Of a stretch of DNA of 42,591 nucleotides, positions 24,312-33,123 are shown piece by piece (position 1 is the stretch's first letter; the number at the start of each line of letters is the position of its first letter). The position numbers were made by a program, and so were the translations under genes. The notes under the pieces were generated by a model. The model made no database searches. It was not told where the DNA came from and saw only the letters and a program-made list of their open reading frames with translations. The DNA comes from Candidatus Methanoperedens nitratireducens (GTDB lineage: Archaea; Halobacteriota; Methanosarcinia; Methanosarcinales; Methanoperedenaceae), in the NCBI RefSeq assembly GCF_000685155.1, contig NZ_JMIY01000003.1:26356-68946 (forward strand), given 5' to 3'.

Positions 24312-25701
24312 ATATATATGTTCATGCGGCGCACCTCAAATTCTAGATAAACCGCTCACTTTACCTCGTTCTGAAAACAAAATAGGATTAAGACATGAAT
24401 TTGAAGAGGTATTTAATGTCTGGAAATGCGAGTTTTGTGGAAAAAAAGAGAATATCCTGATCAGGGCTACTCGTCAGAGTAGAGGGATTAACCCACCCCC
24501 AAAATCTATCGTGAACCAATACGCACCAGCCTTAGTAAAAATACCAAAAAACCATGACCATATCAGGGCCAGAACTTTTATCAAAATCTTGGAGAAACAT
24601 TTTCCAGAAAGACCTTCAAATGAGATACTGGAAGATATGCTTCTTGAAGGTGTTATTCAAGTTGATTACACTATGAGGAATGCAAATCGAGACTCATTTA
24701 CTCCTATGCGTGTTCGCCTTGATCCAATATTTGAGAATGAGATTCAAGAGATTCTTGATAAGTACAGAGGGATAGAATCTGTTGATGAAAAAGTAAAACG
24801 AGTTAAAGGGATACTTTCAACCGTTGATTATGAGCAGATCAATAATCCTCAGAGCGAGAGAATTCTATCAATACTCAAAATACAAGAGAATATCCTATTG
24901 AAAGGAGAAATACCATATTTTGATTGCGGATCTAAAAAATGTATAGTTAAAAAAGATAACGACCGATACGAGATACTTCTAAAAATATTGCTAGCACTAC
25001 TAGAAAGCGTTAGAAAGGAAGCCATTACAGTCTCATCGGATTTTTATCACTCACTAAACTTAGATGGTACTAATATATCAGATTATAGATCAGATATAGA
25101 ATCTATTTTAGGTGCAAAATTAATCTTTTTTGGTATATTGAGGAATATTGAACCGCTCTATATCCCTCCTAGTAAAATTCCTACCGAAGTATATACACAA
25201 ATTGAGCGCTTTGAGATAGATTTACGCAGTTTTATTAAACTCGATTTAATAAATTATTATTCCTCTATTGAAGTGATAGTTTTTAAAGCACTAAAAACCA
25301 TTTTTTACGATAATGAATGGAAACAAATTAGCAAAAAAATGATAAAAAGTCTAGAATCTGATTATGATAGATCTAAAAATCCCATCATCAAAAATGCTAT
25401 AGACATTGCAACAAAGTCTCAGCAATATGATCAATTTCTATTTGATAGATTTTTTGAGGCAATGGTAATGAAAGACCTTATTAAGATAATTGAGCAGGAA
25501 TGGGATATTATTTTCTCGAAATCTTTTAATTATATACATAGGGATGATATTTTAGCAAAATTAAAGATAATAAAAGAGGATAGAAACATCAAATCTCATC
25601 CACAAAGCCGAATACCAACTACCTTTAAAACATTAACTTATATCTTTGAACTTAAAGACTTCATATATATGGGCGCGCCAACATACAATGGAAAGATTTA
25701 G
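24301..25701 (+). CDS. Zinc-ribbon protein with C-terminal Swt1-like HEPN domain
   Basis: 466 residues. Cys7, Cys9, Cys43 and Cys46 (CSC and CEFC) form a likely zinc ribbon. The centre is helical and unrecognised, with another Cys pair in FDCGSKKCIV. The last 150 residues (from about YYSSIEVIVFKALKTIF) look like a Swt1-type HEPN domain, with the RNase motif RNIKSH at 428-433 (R-x4-H). HEPN proteins are commonly metal-independent RNases in toxin and abortive-infection systems. It occupies the place of the nuclease gene jetD in Wadjet, so it is the probable effector of this operon. ATG 24301 overlaps the SMC gene by 11 bases. Whether it cuts RNA is untested, and some HEPN domains are only scaffolds. 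Confidence 0.72.
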   Translation: MSRKYICSCGAPQILDKPLTLPRSENKIGLRHEFEEVFNVWKCEFCGKKENILIRATRQSRGINPPPKSIVNQYAPALVKIPKNHDHIRARTFIKILEKHFPERPSNEILEDMLLEGVIQVDYTMRNANRDSFTPMRVRLDPIFENEIQEILDKYRGIESVDEKVKRVKGILSTVDYEQINNPQSERILSILKIQENILLKGEIPYFDCGSKKCIVKKDNDRYEILLKILLALLESVRKEAITVSSDFYHSLNLDGTNISDYRSDIESILGAKLIFFGILRNIEPLYIPPSKIPTEVYTQIERFEIDLRSFIKLDLINYYSSIEVIVFKALKTIFYDNEWKQISKKMIKSLESDYDRSKNPIIKNAIDIATKSQQYDQFLFDRFFEAMVMKDLIKIIEQEWDIIFSKSFNYIHRDDILAKLKIIKEDRNIKSHPQSRIPTTFKTLTYIFELKDFIYMGAPTYNGKI

Positions 25702-26008
25702 CTTGCTCTCCACAATATTAATACTGCTAACAGGATGGCCCGGAATTATCACATCGTTAGCCATCTCTGTCGCAGGAATCCGCAGGAAAAATCCGGCCTG
25801 GTTAATAGCAGGTGCCATACTCGCCGTACCTTTCTCCTGGTATCTCAGCCAGACTCCGCTCTTTAAGCACGTAGGGCTTCTCCTGCCGTTGTTTCAACTT
25901 GGGGCTGCGGTGGCGGTGCATAAGCGTGTTACGTGGCTGGCATGGCTGCTACTGATGCCCTTCGCAGGCATTGCCGGATGGTTGGGGATGGTTGTACTCA
26001 TGCAATAG
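25688..26008 (+). CDS. Small integral membrane protein between the two SMC operons
   Basis: 106 residues with about four hydrophobic segments (roughly 8-28, 37-52, 60-76 and 82-105): GWPGIITSLAISVAGI, then WLIAGAILAVPFSWYL and others. It resembles small uncharacterised membrane proteins of the same pattern in bacteria. It overlaps the end of the HEPN gene by 14 bases, which suggests coupled translation. Its base content is, however, visibly richer in G and C than either flank, which suggests a different origin. Whether it belongs to the SMC-HEPN system as a membrane component or is an unrelated insert is open. Confidence 0.65.
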   Translation: MERFSLLSTILILLTGWPGIITSLAISVAGIRRKNPAWLIAGAILAVPFSWYLSQTPLFKHVGLLLPLFQLGAAVAVHKRVTWLAWLLLMPFAGIAGWLGMVVLMQ

Positions 26009-26052
26009 GCAAAATGTATTTAATATGTGAAACAAAAGAATGGTAAGAGCTA

Positions 26053-27489
26053 ATGGATCACGACATTATAAAGTACCTGAGAGATCATAATCCCACTGTA
26101 AGGCTTTTAAGACTGGATAACGCGCCTCTTATCATTAGTTTTTTATTTCAGGAATTTAAAAAGAATAACAGAATTGTCATTTCAAATACCCAGCTTATAA
26201 CAGGCCTTTCAGACTATTTATATAATTTAAAACAAAGTTATGGAGAAGATGCTTACCCTGGTACAGCACAGAATTATCTTGACAAATGGTCAAATGATGG
26301 GTTTTTGAGAAAATATTATACCCCTAATAGTGATGAGCCGGTATTTGAACTCACACCTGCAACAGAGAAAGCTTTAGACTGGATAAAAGATCTAGATAAA
26401 AAAGAATTCGTAGGCACAGAATCGAGATTGCTTAAAATCTTTGATATCCTCAAAGAAATTGTTTACAAAAGCTCTGATGATCCTGATATAAGGCTGGAGG
26501 AACTGGAGAGGCAAAAACAGGACATCGAAAGAGAGATTGAAAAAATTCAATCTGGTAATATTGATAGACTAAATGAGACACAGATTAAAGAGCGTTTCTT
26601 TGATTTCCATGATACTGCGCGCAAGTTGCTATCTGATTTCAGGCAAATTGAATACAATTTCCGTGAGCTTGACAGGTCTGTCAGGGAAAAACAGGTAAAC
26701 AGTAACCTGAAAAAAGGAAAATTATTAGAAGATATTTTTAAAGTTCAGGATTTGATCTGGGATACTGATCAGGGACGAAGTTTCAAAGCTTTCTGGGAGT
26801 TTTTGATGTCCCGCCATAAACAGGATGAACTGAGTGAACTGATTGAAGCAGTGGTTAATTTGCCTGAGATCCAAAAGGTAAAACAGGATGATTTTATAGA
26901 ACGAATTAAAGTAAATTTAATAGATGCAGGAGACAAGGTAAACAAAACCAACCATCACCTGATTGAGCAGCTTAGAAAATATTTAGATGATAGAACTTAT
27001 CTTGAAAATAAACGCATTGTAGAGATCATTGTGGGAATTAAATCGCTTGCAATTCAAGTAAAAGACAATCCTCCAAAGAATAGGGATTTCTTGTTACTTG
27101 ATGATCGTCCCGGGATTGAACTCATAATGGAACGCCCTCTGTTCAATGTTCGTAAGAATACCGAGATTAAGAATATAGAATTTGAAGAAGGCTATGCTGG
27201 TTCTATTGATACAGATGCACTGTATAAACAACTCTATATTGATCAGGAAGAATTAAAAATTAAAATACGAGAAATGCTTAAATTCAATTCCCAGGTAACA
27301 TTGAAGCAGATAACAGAAATTTATCCCGTAGAAAAAGGTTTATCTGAAATTATTACTTATTTAAATATCGCTTCTAAAGATAAAAAATCCTTTATTGATG
27401 ATACGGTTATAGAAAAAATAACTATATCAAATAAAGAAACAAACAAATATTTTGAAATACAAGTACCTCAAGTTATATTTTGCAAATGA
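26053..27489 (+). CDS. jetA: Wadjet kleisin subunit JetA (DUF3375)
   Basis: 478 residues. The start DIIKYLRDHNPTVRLLRLDN is typical of DUF3375, the JetA subunit of type I Wadjet. It has an N-terminal winged helix, a helical coiled middle (about 140-300) and a C-terminal domain ending in QVPQVIFCK. Related to MksF, it closes the SMC ring. Wadjet recognises and cleaves closed circular plasmid DNA after loop extrusion. A TATA-like TATTTAATA at about 26014-26022 suggests its own promoter 30 bases upstream. ATG 26053 is the start; the stop overlaps jetB (ATGA). Confidence 0.9.
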   Translation: MDHDIIKYLRDHNPTVRLLRLDNAPLIISFLFQEFKKNNRIVISNTQLITGLSDYLYNLKQSYGEDAYPGTAQNYLDKWSNDGFLRKYYTPNSDEPVFELTPATEKALDWIKDLDKKEFVGTESRLLKIFDILKEIVYKSSDDPDIRLEELERQKQDIEREIEKIQSGNIDRLNETQIKERFFDFHDTARKLLSDFRQIEYNFRELDRSVREKQVNSNLKKGKLLEDIFKVQDLIWDTDQGRSFKAFWEFLMSRHKQDELSELIEAVVNLPEIQKVKQDDFIERIKVNLIDAGDKVNKTNHHLIEQLRKYLDDRTYLENKRIVEIIVGIKSLAIQVKDNPPKNRDFLLLDDRPGIELIMERPLFNVRKNTEIKNIEFEEGYAGSIDTDALYKQLYIDQEELKIKIREMLKFNSQVTLKQITEIYPVEKGLSEIITYLNIASKDKKSFIDDTVIEKITISNKETNKYFEIQVPQVIFCK

Positions 27490-28067
27490 CAGAGAATAAT
27501 ATGATACCTCCCTATGCTCCTGTAATCATAAAACTCCTGCAGGGAGTAATATATAATGATGATAAAGAACCCTGGGATAATCTGGTCAGCTATCAGGTGC
27601 AGATAAAAGAATATTTTGAACTGATCGGGATCGATGTTCATATATATGAATCAGAAGGGTTTGCTTTTTTGAAACAGAAACAATTTGATGAGGGACAGGA
27701 GATTAACTTACCCAATCTTATTGAGAAACGGCAATTGAGCTACCCTGTAACCCTGCTCTGTGTCCTGCTGGTTGAAAAATTAGTCGAATTTGATGTTACA
27801 GGAGGAGATTCTACAAGATTGATAGTTGATAAAGAAGAGCTCAAAGAAATGCTGAGGATATTTCTGCCTGAGCGGACAAATGAAGCAAAGCTCTTTGACA
27901 ACATTGATGCGCACATTAATAAATTAGTGGATTACGGGTTTTTGAGGAAACTCAATAATGCTGAGAGCAAATACGAAGTGAAACGGATTTTAAAAGCCAA
28001 AATTCCGGCAGATACACTCCAGGAGATAAAAAACAGATTGGAGGAATATGCAAAATCTATTGCTTGA
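27486..28067 (+). CDS. jetB: Wadjet KITE subunit JetB (DUF4194)
   Basis: 193 residues from ATG 27486, which overlaps the jetA stop as ATGA; TTG 27480 is an unlikely alternative. IKEYFELIGIDVHIYES and the following LEKLVEFDVTGG region match DUF4194/JetB, the MksE-like tandem winged-helix subunit that binds JetA near the SMC heads. It overlaps jetC by 20 bases. Intact. Confidence 0.9.
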   Translation: MTENNMIPPYAPVIIKLLQGVIYNDDKEPWDNLVSYQVQIKEYFELIGIDVHIYESEGFAFLKQKQFDEGQEINLPNLIEKRQLSYPVTLLCVLLVEKLVEFDVTGGDSTRLIVDKEELKEMLRIFLPERTNEAKLFDNIDAHINKLVDYGFLRKLNNAESKYEVKRILKAKIPADTLQEIKNRLEEYAKSIA

Positions 28068-31000
28068 TCTCGCAGCCGATAATACCCGGACCGGATTTCG
28101 CCTGCAGCGCCTGGAAGTGTTGAACTGGGGAACTTTTAACCAGAAGATATGGAGAATTGAGCCCTGCGGTTACAACTCTTTGCTTACAGGCGACATCGGC
28201 TCAGGAAAATCAACATTAGTGGACGCTATTATTACTCTGTTAGTTCCCTATCAAAAAATTGTTTACAACAAAGCTGCAGGAGCGGAAAGTAAAGAAAGAA
28301 CACTTCTCTCATATGTTCGGGGCGAGTATAAAAATCAAAAAAATGAATTGGACAATTCCTCCAAACCTGTTTTTTTAAGGGATGAAAGTGATTATTCAGT
28401 TCTACTGGCCTGTTTTTATAATGAAGGATACGGTCAAAAAATTACATTAGCACAGGTTTTCTGGAACAGAAATGAAAAAATAGAGAAGTTTTTTGTATTA
28501 TCAGGGCAGGATTTAAATATTATAGAGCATTTCAAAATTAAAAATCAAGAAAAAGATATTTTTCCACTTAAAAAGCGGTTAAAGAATTTTCCTGATACTG
28601 AAGTTTTTGAAAATTTCAGCGATTACAGTTCTAAATTTCGCAATATTTTTGGTATCAAATCTGAAAAGGCACTTGAATTGTTTTATCAAACGGTCTCAAT
28701 GAAATCGGTCGGTAACCTGACCGAGTTCGTGCAAAACCACATGCTTGAAAAATCCGATGTAAAAGAAAAAATAGATGAATTAAAAAGAAACTACGAAAAT
28801 CTCAGAAAATCATACGAAGCAGTCCAAAAAGCCAGAAGGCAGTTGCAGCAACTGCAACCTTTAGTACAGGAAATAGATGAATTTGAAAAAACAAGCATTG
28901 AGATTCAGGAATTACAGAATTGTTTGGGTTCGCTGCCAGTATACTTTGCTATTCAAAAAGCCAGACTTTTACAAAACGAGATTAAATCTCTCAATGAAGA
29001 ACTGGGAATAATTAACAATCAGATCGAAGAGATCAGAATTGATCTTCTGCGATTGAGAAATAAGGAATCAGAAGTAAAAGTATCTATTGATAATAATAAA
29101 GAAGGTCAGCGGCTAAAAGAAATTGAAGACGAGATCAAAAGATTTGAAGAGATCAAGCAGGCCAAATTAAATAAGGAGAATCAATACTCGAAACTATCAG
29201 AATTATTAGGATTTCCAAAAGCAACAGATGATAGAGTATTCTATCAATCATTTCATAAGGCAATCAATATCCAGGAAGAAATAAAGGGTGAAGTATCAGA
29301 GCTGATTGAAAACAGAGATAATTTAAAAATCCATCTGAATAAGATCAATGAAACTTACAACTCTGATAGAGTAGAATTAGAATCATTAAAGCAAAGAGAG
29401 ACCCAGATCCCTGAAACAAATCTAAAAATTCGTGAATTGATTCTACGAGACCTGGTACTGGATGAGGATGAATTACCTTTTATTGGTGAACTCCTGAAAG
29501 TAAAAGATAAAGAAAAATTGTGGGAAGGTGCTATTGAAAGGGTTCTGCATAATTTCGGATTAAGTGTGCTTGTAGCTGAGGAGCATTACAGGCGAGTAAG
29601 TAGTTATGTAGATAAAACAAATCTAAAAGGACGATTAGTATATTTCAAGGTTCCTGAATCTATCAAATATCGTACACAAAAAGAAATTTTAGAAAATTCC
29701 CTGCTCAACAAAATCGAGATTAAATCAGATACGCCATTTTACGACTGGCTTGAGAATGAATTAACAGAAGGCTTTGATTATAATTGCTGTGAGACCATTG
29801 AACAATTTCAAAGGGAATCAAAAGCTATTACCCGGAATGGACAGATCAAGGGCGGGAAAGCCAGACATGAAAAAGATGACCGCAGGAGTATTTTTGATCG
29901 GAAACATTACATTCTGGGCTGGAGCAACCATGAAAAAATAAAGGCAATTGAAAAAGAGGTATTAAATCTTGAAAACCAAATAAAAGATGTTAAGACAAAA
30001 ATAAAATCAATTGAAAGTCAGCAAAAACAACTGCAGACGAAAGGATTTAACCTGCACGATTTCATAAAATTTAAAGATTATGCTGAAATAAACTGGCAAA
30101 AAGAAGCTGTTGAGATTGAAAGACTAAAAAAGGAAAAAGAAGAATTAGAAAAAAGCTCAGATCAACTGCAGTCCTTAAAAAAGCAACTGGAAACGACTCA
30201 AAAAGAAATTAATGATAAGGATAACCAGCAGGGCTTAAAGCAAAGGGATAAGGGGAAAATTGAAACCACTATTACGAACTATGAGGAACAGTTAAAAGAT
30301 TGTAATCAGATCTCAGATAAATTATCAATCGAGGAACAAGAAACTTTCTTCCCAGGAATTCAAGATTTCTTGCAGGAAAAAGATTTTAAAATTAAAACAA
30401 TAGACAAATTACAGAATGAAACAAGGAAAAGTATTGAAGATATAAAGGAAGATAAAAACAAAACAGAGAAAAGATTGCGTGATGGCATTATTTCCAAAAT
30501 GCAAAAATACAAAAATGAGTATATAGAAGAGACCGTTGAAGTAGATGCATCCATAGAGGCTATCCCTGAGTTTCGGCAGTTTCTGAGAAAAATAGAAGAA
30601 GAAGACCTGCCCAGGCACGAGAAAAAATTTAAGAATTTACTCAATGAAGGCACCATCAACGACATTGCTATTTTCAAGAATCAGTTAGAGAGTTTTGCAA
30701 AAGATATTATAGATAAAATAAAACAAATTAATAAATCACTGATAGAAATAGAATATAATCCTGGAACATATATTGAATTACTGGCAGATAAAGTTCAGGA
30801 TATAGATATTAGAGAATTTCAGATCCAGTTGCGTAATTGCCTGGAAAATACCTTTGGTGAAACAAACCTTTATAATGAAGAAAAATTCAACCAGGTAAAA
30901 TTAATTCTGGATAGATTCAATAGCGGTAGTCATGTTGATATTAACTGGACTAATAAAGTGACAGATGTTAGGAACTGGTTTACTTTTACTGCAAGTGAAA

Positions 31001-31413
31001 AATGGTTAGAGGATAAATCAGAAAAAGAATTTTATAGTGATTCATCAGGTAAATCAGGAGGGCAAAAAGAAAAATTAGCTTATACGATTTTAGCCTCTGC
31101 GCTGGCTTATCAGTTCGGTTTAGAATGGAACCGGACAAAATCAAGGTCTTTTCGGTTTGTGGTCATTGATGAGGCTTTTGGTCGGGGCTCTGATGAGAGC
31201 ACCCGTTATGGCCTTGAGCTTTTCAAGAAATTAAATCTGCAGTTACTTATCATAACTCCCTTGCAAAAAATCAATATAATAGAGAACTACATCCGTTCAG
31301 TTCATTTTGTTTTAAATGAGAACGGTAATAATTCACTTGTTAAGAACTTGACCATTCAAGAATATCAGAGAGATAAGGAAAAATACATGAACCGAACTGA
31401 ATCTCAACAATGA
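28048..31413 (+). CDS. jetC: Wadjet SMC ATPase JetC
   Basis: 1121 residues. The head begins RLEVLNWGTFNQKIW, with Walker A GDIGSGKST (48-56). Long coiled coils follow, with a hinge-like globular part at about 460-620. The C-terminal head has signature SGKSGGQKEKLAYTILAS (from 1000) and Walker B FRFVVIDEAFGRGSDEST (ATPase DE at about 1041-1042). This is the MukB/MksB-like motor of Wadjet. The jetD start overlaps its stop by 4 bases. No frame damage. Sequence features differ from the SMC at 21534, so the two did not arise by recent duplication. Confidence 0.93.
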   Translation: MQNLLLDLAADNTRTGFRLQRLEVLNWGTFNQKIWRIEPCGYNSLLTGDIGSGKSTLVDAIITLLVPYQKIVYNKAAGAESKERTLLSYVRGEYKNQKNELDNSSKPVFLRDESDYSVLLACFYNEGYGQKITLAQVFWNRNEKIEKFFVLSGQDLNIIEHFKIKNQEKDIFPLKKRLKNFPDTEVFENFSDYSSKFRNIFGIKSEKALELFYQTVSMKSVGNLTEFVQNHMLEKSDVKEKIDELKRNYENLRKSYEAVQKARRQLQQLQPLVQEIDEFEKTSIEIQELQNCLGSLPVYFAIQKARLLQNEIKSLNEELGIINNQIEEIRIDLLRLRNKESEVKVSIDNNKEGQRLKEIEDEIKRFEEIKQAKLNKENQYSKLSELLGFPKATDDRVFYQSFHKAINIQEEIKGEVSELIENRDNLKIHLNKINETYNSDRVELESLKQRETQIPETNLKIRELILRDLVLDEDELPFIGELLKVKDKEKLWEGAIERVLHNFGLSVLVAEEHYRRVSSYVDKTNLKGRLVYFKVPESIKYRTQKEILENSLLNKIEIKSDTPFYDWLENELTEGFDYNCCETIEQFQRESKAITRNGQIKGGKARHEKDDRRSIFDRKHYILGWSNHEKIKAIEKEVLNLENQIKDVKTKIKSIESQQKQLQTKGFNLHDFIKFKDYAEINWQKEAVEIERLKKEKEELEKSSDQLQSLKKQLETTQKEINDKDNQQGLKQRDKGKIETTITNYEEQLKDCNQISDKLSIEEQETFFPGIQDFLQEKDFKIKTIDKLQNETRKSIEDIKEDKNKTEKRLRDGIISKMQKYKNEYIEETVEVDASIEAIPEFRQFLRKIEEEDLPRHEKKFKNLLNEGTINDIAIFKNQLESFAKDIIDKIKQINKSLIEIEYNPGTYIELLADKVQDIDIREFQIQLRNCLENTFGETNLYNEEKFNQVKLILDRFNSGSHVDINWTNKVTDVRNWFTFTASEKWLEDKSEKEFYSDSSGKSGGQKEKLAYTILASALAYQFGLEWNRTKSRSFRFVVIDEAFGRGSDESTRYGLELFKKLNLQLLIITPLQKINIIENYIRSVHFVLNENGNNSLVKNLTIQEYQRDKEKYMNRTESQQ

Positions 31414-32606
31414 TAACGCCTGAAGAAATAAAAAAGCAAGCTGAACGCTGGTACAAAGATTTTTTGATTGCTTCCATTAATGGGGAAAGTTTTTTCCCGA
31501 AAGAGATTCGATTTGGCAGGATCAGATCATCTGAGACGCTTGAAAGTTTTTCAAAGATCAATCAGGAGATTCAAAATTTAAAAAAAAAATCGAAGGAACA
31601 ATCAGGCTATGGCTATCTTATAGAGTTTATCAAAAGAAAAGACCAGAAAATCGGTGAGCAGTTGTTCCCCGACAGGATTTATTTTGAAGATGAAAGTGAT
31701 TACCTTAAATTTATCAAAAAAGAAAAGGAATACCAGGAATTTAAACGTGCCGTAGATCAGATCACTAACACTGTTCCAGAGCTTCATGAATGGATTTTGC
31801 TAAACCCTTTAAAAATTATTGATCATCTTGGAAAATGGACAGATTTGATAAAAGTATGCAAATTCTTCATAACCAACCCACGGCCCAATCTCTATATCAG
31901 AGAACTACCGTTAGAACTTCATACTAAATTTATAGAAGAAAATAAAGCCATAATAAGGCATCTTTTAGATTTTCTTATTGACGAATATATCAACAAAGAA
32001 GAAGTTGAATTTGAGAGAAGATTTAACCTAAAATACAGTGAGCCTTTAATAAGGTTAAGGATTTTAGATGAAGAGATTGCGAAAGAGTATTTTAGCGGAT
32101 TGACCGATTTAAGCATTCTTCAATCTGATTTTAATATCCTTAATATTAGCTGTAAGAAGATTTTTATTCTTGAAAATAAGACCAATTTCTCAAATATTTT
32201 TAACTTTCTTACGTTGCCCCTCTTAAAAGATTCCATGGCTATTTTTGGAAAAGGATTCCAGCTCAATTTGTTAAAAGAAGCAAGATGGCTGAGTGATAAA
32301 CAGATAATCTACTGGGGCGATATAGATACCCATGGTTTTCAGATTCTCTCACAACTTCGATCATATTTTCCAAAAACTCAGTCTTTGATGATGGATTTTG
32401 AAACGTTTAATGAGTTTAAACAATTCGCTGTAACTGGAACTGAAACAAATATCAATCAACTTATAAATTTAACAGCAGAAGAAAATCAGCTTTTTGAATA
32501 CCTGCTAGATCTAAAGGAAAAAAATCGTTTAGAGCAGGAAAAAATCAATCATTCATTTGCTTTGAGAAAAATAGAGAAACTGATAGTTTCAAGATCTGGT
32601 CTCTAA
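31410..32606 (+). CDS. jetD: Wadjet TOPRIM nuclease JetD (DUF3322/DUF2220)
   Basis: 398 residues. An N-terminal DUF3322 region (about 1-190) is followed by a DUF2220 TOPRIM domain with the metal-binding residues Glu255 (IFILENKTNF) and Asp304/Asp306 (YWGDIDTHGFQIL). In Wadjet JetD cuts the DNA trapped by JetABC. All four genes overlap or abut and none is broken, so the system is probably functional. Its 3' end overlaps the convergent HxlR-type gene by 18 bases. Confidence 0.92.
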   Translation: MITPEEIKKQAERWYKDFLIASINGESFFPKEIRFGRIRSSETLESFSKINQEIQNLKKKSKEQSGYGYLIEFIKRKDQKIGEQLFPDRIYFEDESDYLKFIKKEKEYQEFKRAVDQITNTVPELHEWILLNPLKIIDHLGKWTDLIKVCKFFITNPRPNLYIRELPLELHTKFIEENKAIIRHLLDFLIDEYINKEEVEFERRFNLKYSEPLIRLRILDEEIAKEYFSGLTDLSILQSDFNILNISCKKIFILENKTNFSNIFNFLTLPLLKDSMAIFGKGFQLNLLKEARWLSDKQIIYWGDIDTHGFQILSQLRSYFPKTQSLMMDFETFNEFKQFAVTGTETNINQLINLTAEENQLFEYLLDLKEKNRLEQEKINHSFALRKIEKLIVSRSGL

Positions 32607-32915
32607 ATATGCAGTATCACATGGCGTATTTGTTCTTCCACTGTTCTTTGAGTACACCCACTTCATTAAAGGCATTATGGCCTTCCGCAGCGCTTCCCCA
32701 TCCTCTGTTAGCGAGTATTCGACCCTGGGTGGTATCTCTGCATAGGCTTCCCTTTTAATCAGCCCGGCCTCTTCAAGCTCCTTCAGCCTATCCGAAAGTA
32801 CCTTGGAGTTGATCTCTCCCAGAGTATCTCTTATCTCACTGTATCTTATTCTCTGGTAGTTTCCAACGGCGTTAATTATAAGCAGCGCCCATTTTTTGCT
32901 GATGATATCCATCAC
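32589..32915 (-). CDS. HxlR-type winged-helix regulator, N-terminally short
   Basis: 108 residues from GTG 32915 (ATG 32912 also possible). It carries the HxlR winged helix: ISKKWALLIINAV, RYSEIRDTLGEINSKVLSDRLKEL given here only as its start and end, RVEYSLTEDGEALR and MPLMKWVYS. The family usually has 10-20 more residues before this point, including the conserved CPxE stretch that often holds the redox-sensing Cys. Here a stop codon lies directly before GTG, so the front is missing. The last 18 bases overlap jetD head-on. It may still bind DNA but has probably lost part of its sensor and original promoter. Confidence 0.8.
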   Translation of the reverse strand: MMDIISKKWALLIINAVGNYQRIRYSEIRDTLGEINSKVLSDRLKELEEAGLIKREAYAEIPPRVEYSLTEDGEALRKAIMPLMKWVYSKNSGRTNTPCDTAYLETRS

Positions 32916-32923
32916 TCATATGC

Positions 32924-33040
32924 CTTGTCAGAGCAAATGAATACGGTATCAAGACCACGCCAACAATCGTAGTGGACGGCAAAATCGCAATAGAAGGTAA
33001 GCCGACCCTTGAGGAAGTTAAAAAGGTTCTGGGCCTGTAG
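32924..33040 (+). pseudogene. C-terminal remnant of a thioredoxin-like protein
   Basis: The frame ending TAG 33038-33040 reads LVRANEYGIKTTPTIVVDGK then IAIEGKPTLEEVKKVLGL. This is the C-terminal part of small archaeal thioredoxin/redox-disulfide proteins, including the cis-Pro of TTPT. The N-terminal half with the CxxC active site is absent and no start codon fits. It faces away from the equally shortened HxlR gene, which suggests that one deletion removed both 5' ends. Confidence 0.72.
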
Positions 33041-33123
33041 ATCCATGGCCCGCCTGTTTATTACGCCAGGTAAGTTCTCAGAGTACGAAATACCTATCTG
33101 CATTAAAACTAATTAATATTAAG

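Noticed and set aside
28048-31413. JetC as a Rad50/SbcC repair ATPase
   Set aside because: Flanking DUF3375, DUF4194 and DUF2220 genes define a Wadjet operon, and there is no Mre11/SbcD or zinc hook.
32912-33103. 63-codon minus-strand frame as a gene
   Set aside because: It runs antisense through the thioredoxin remnant and has no family features; the plus-strand reading is clearly the protein-like one.
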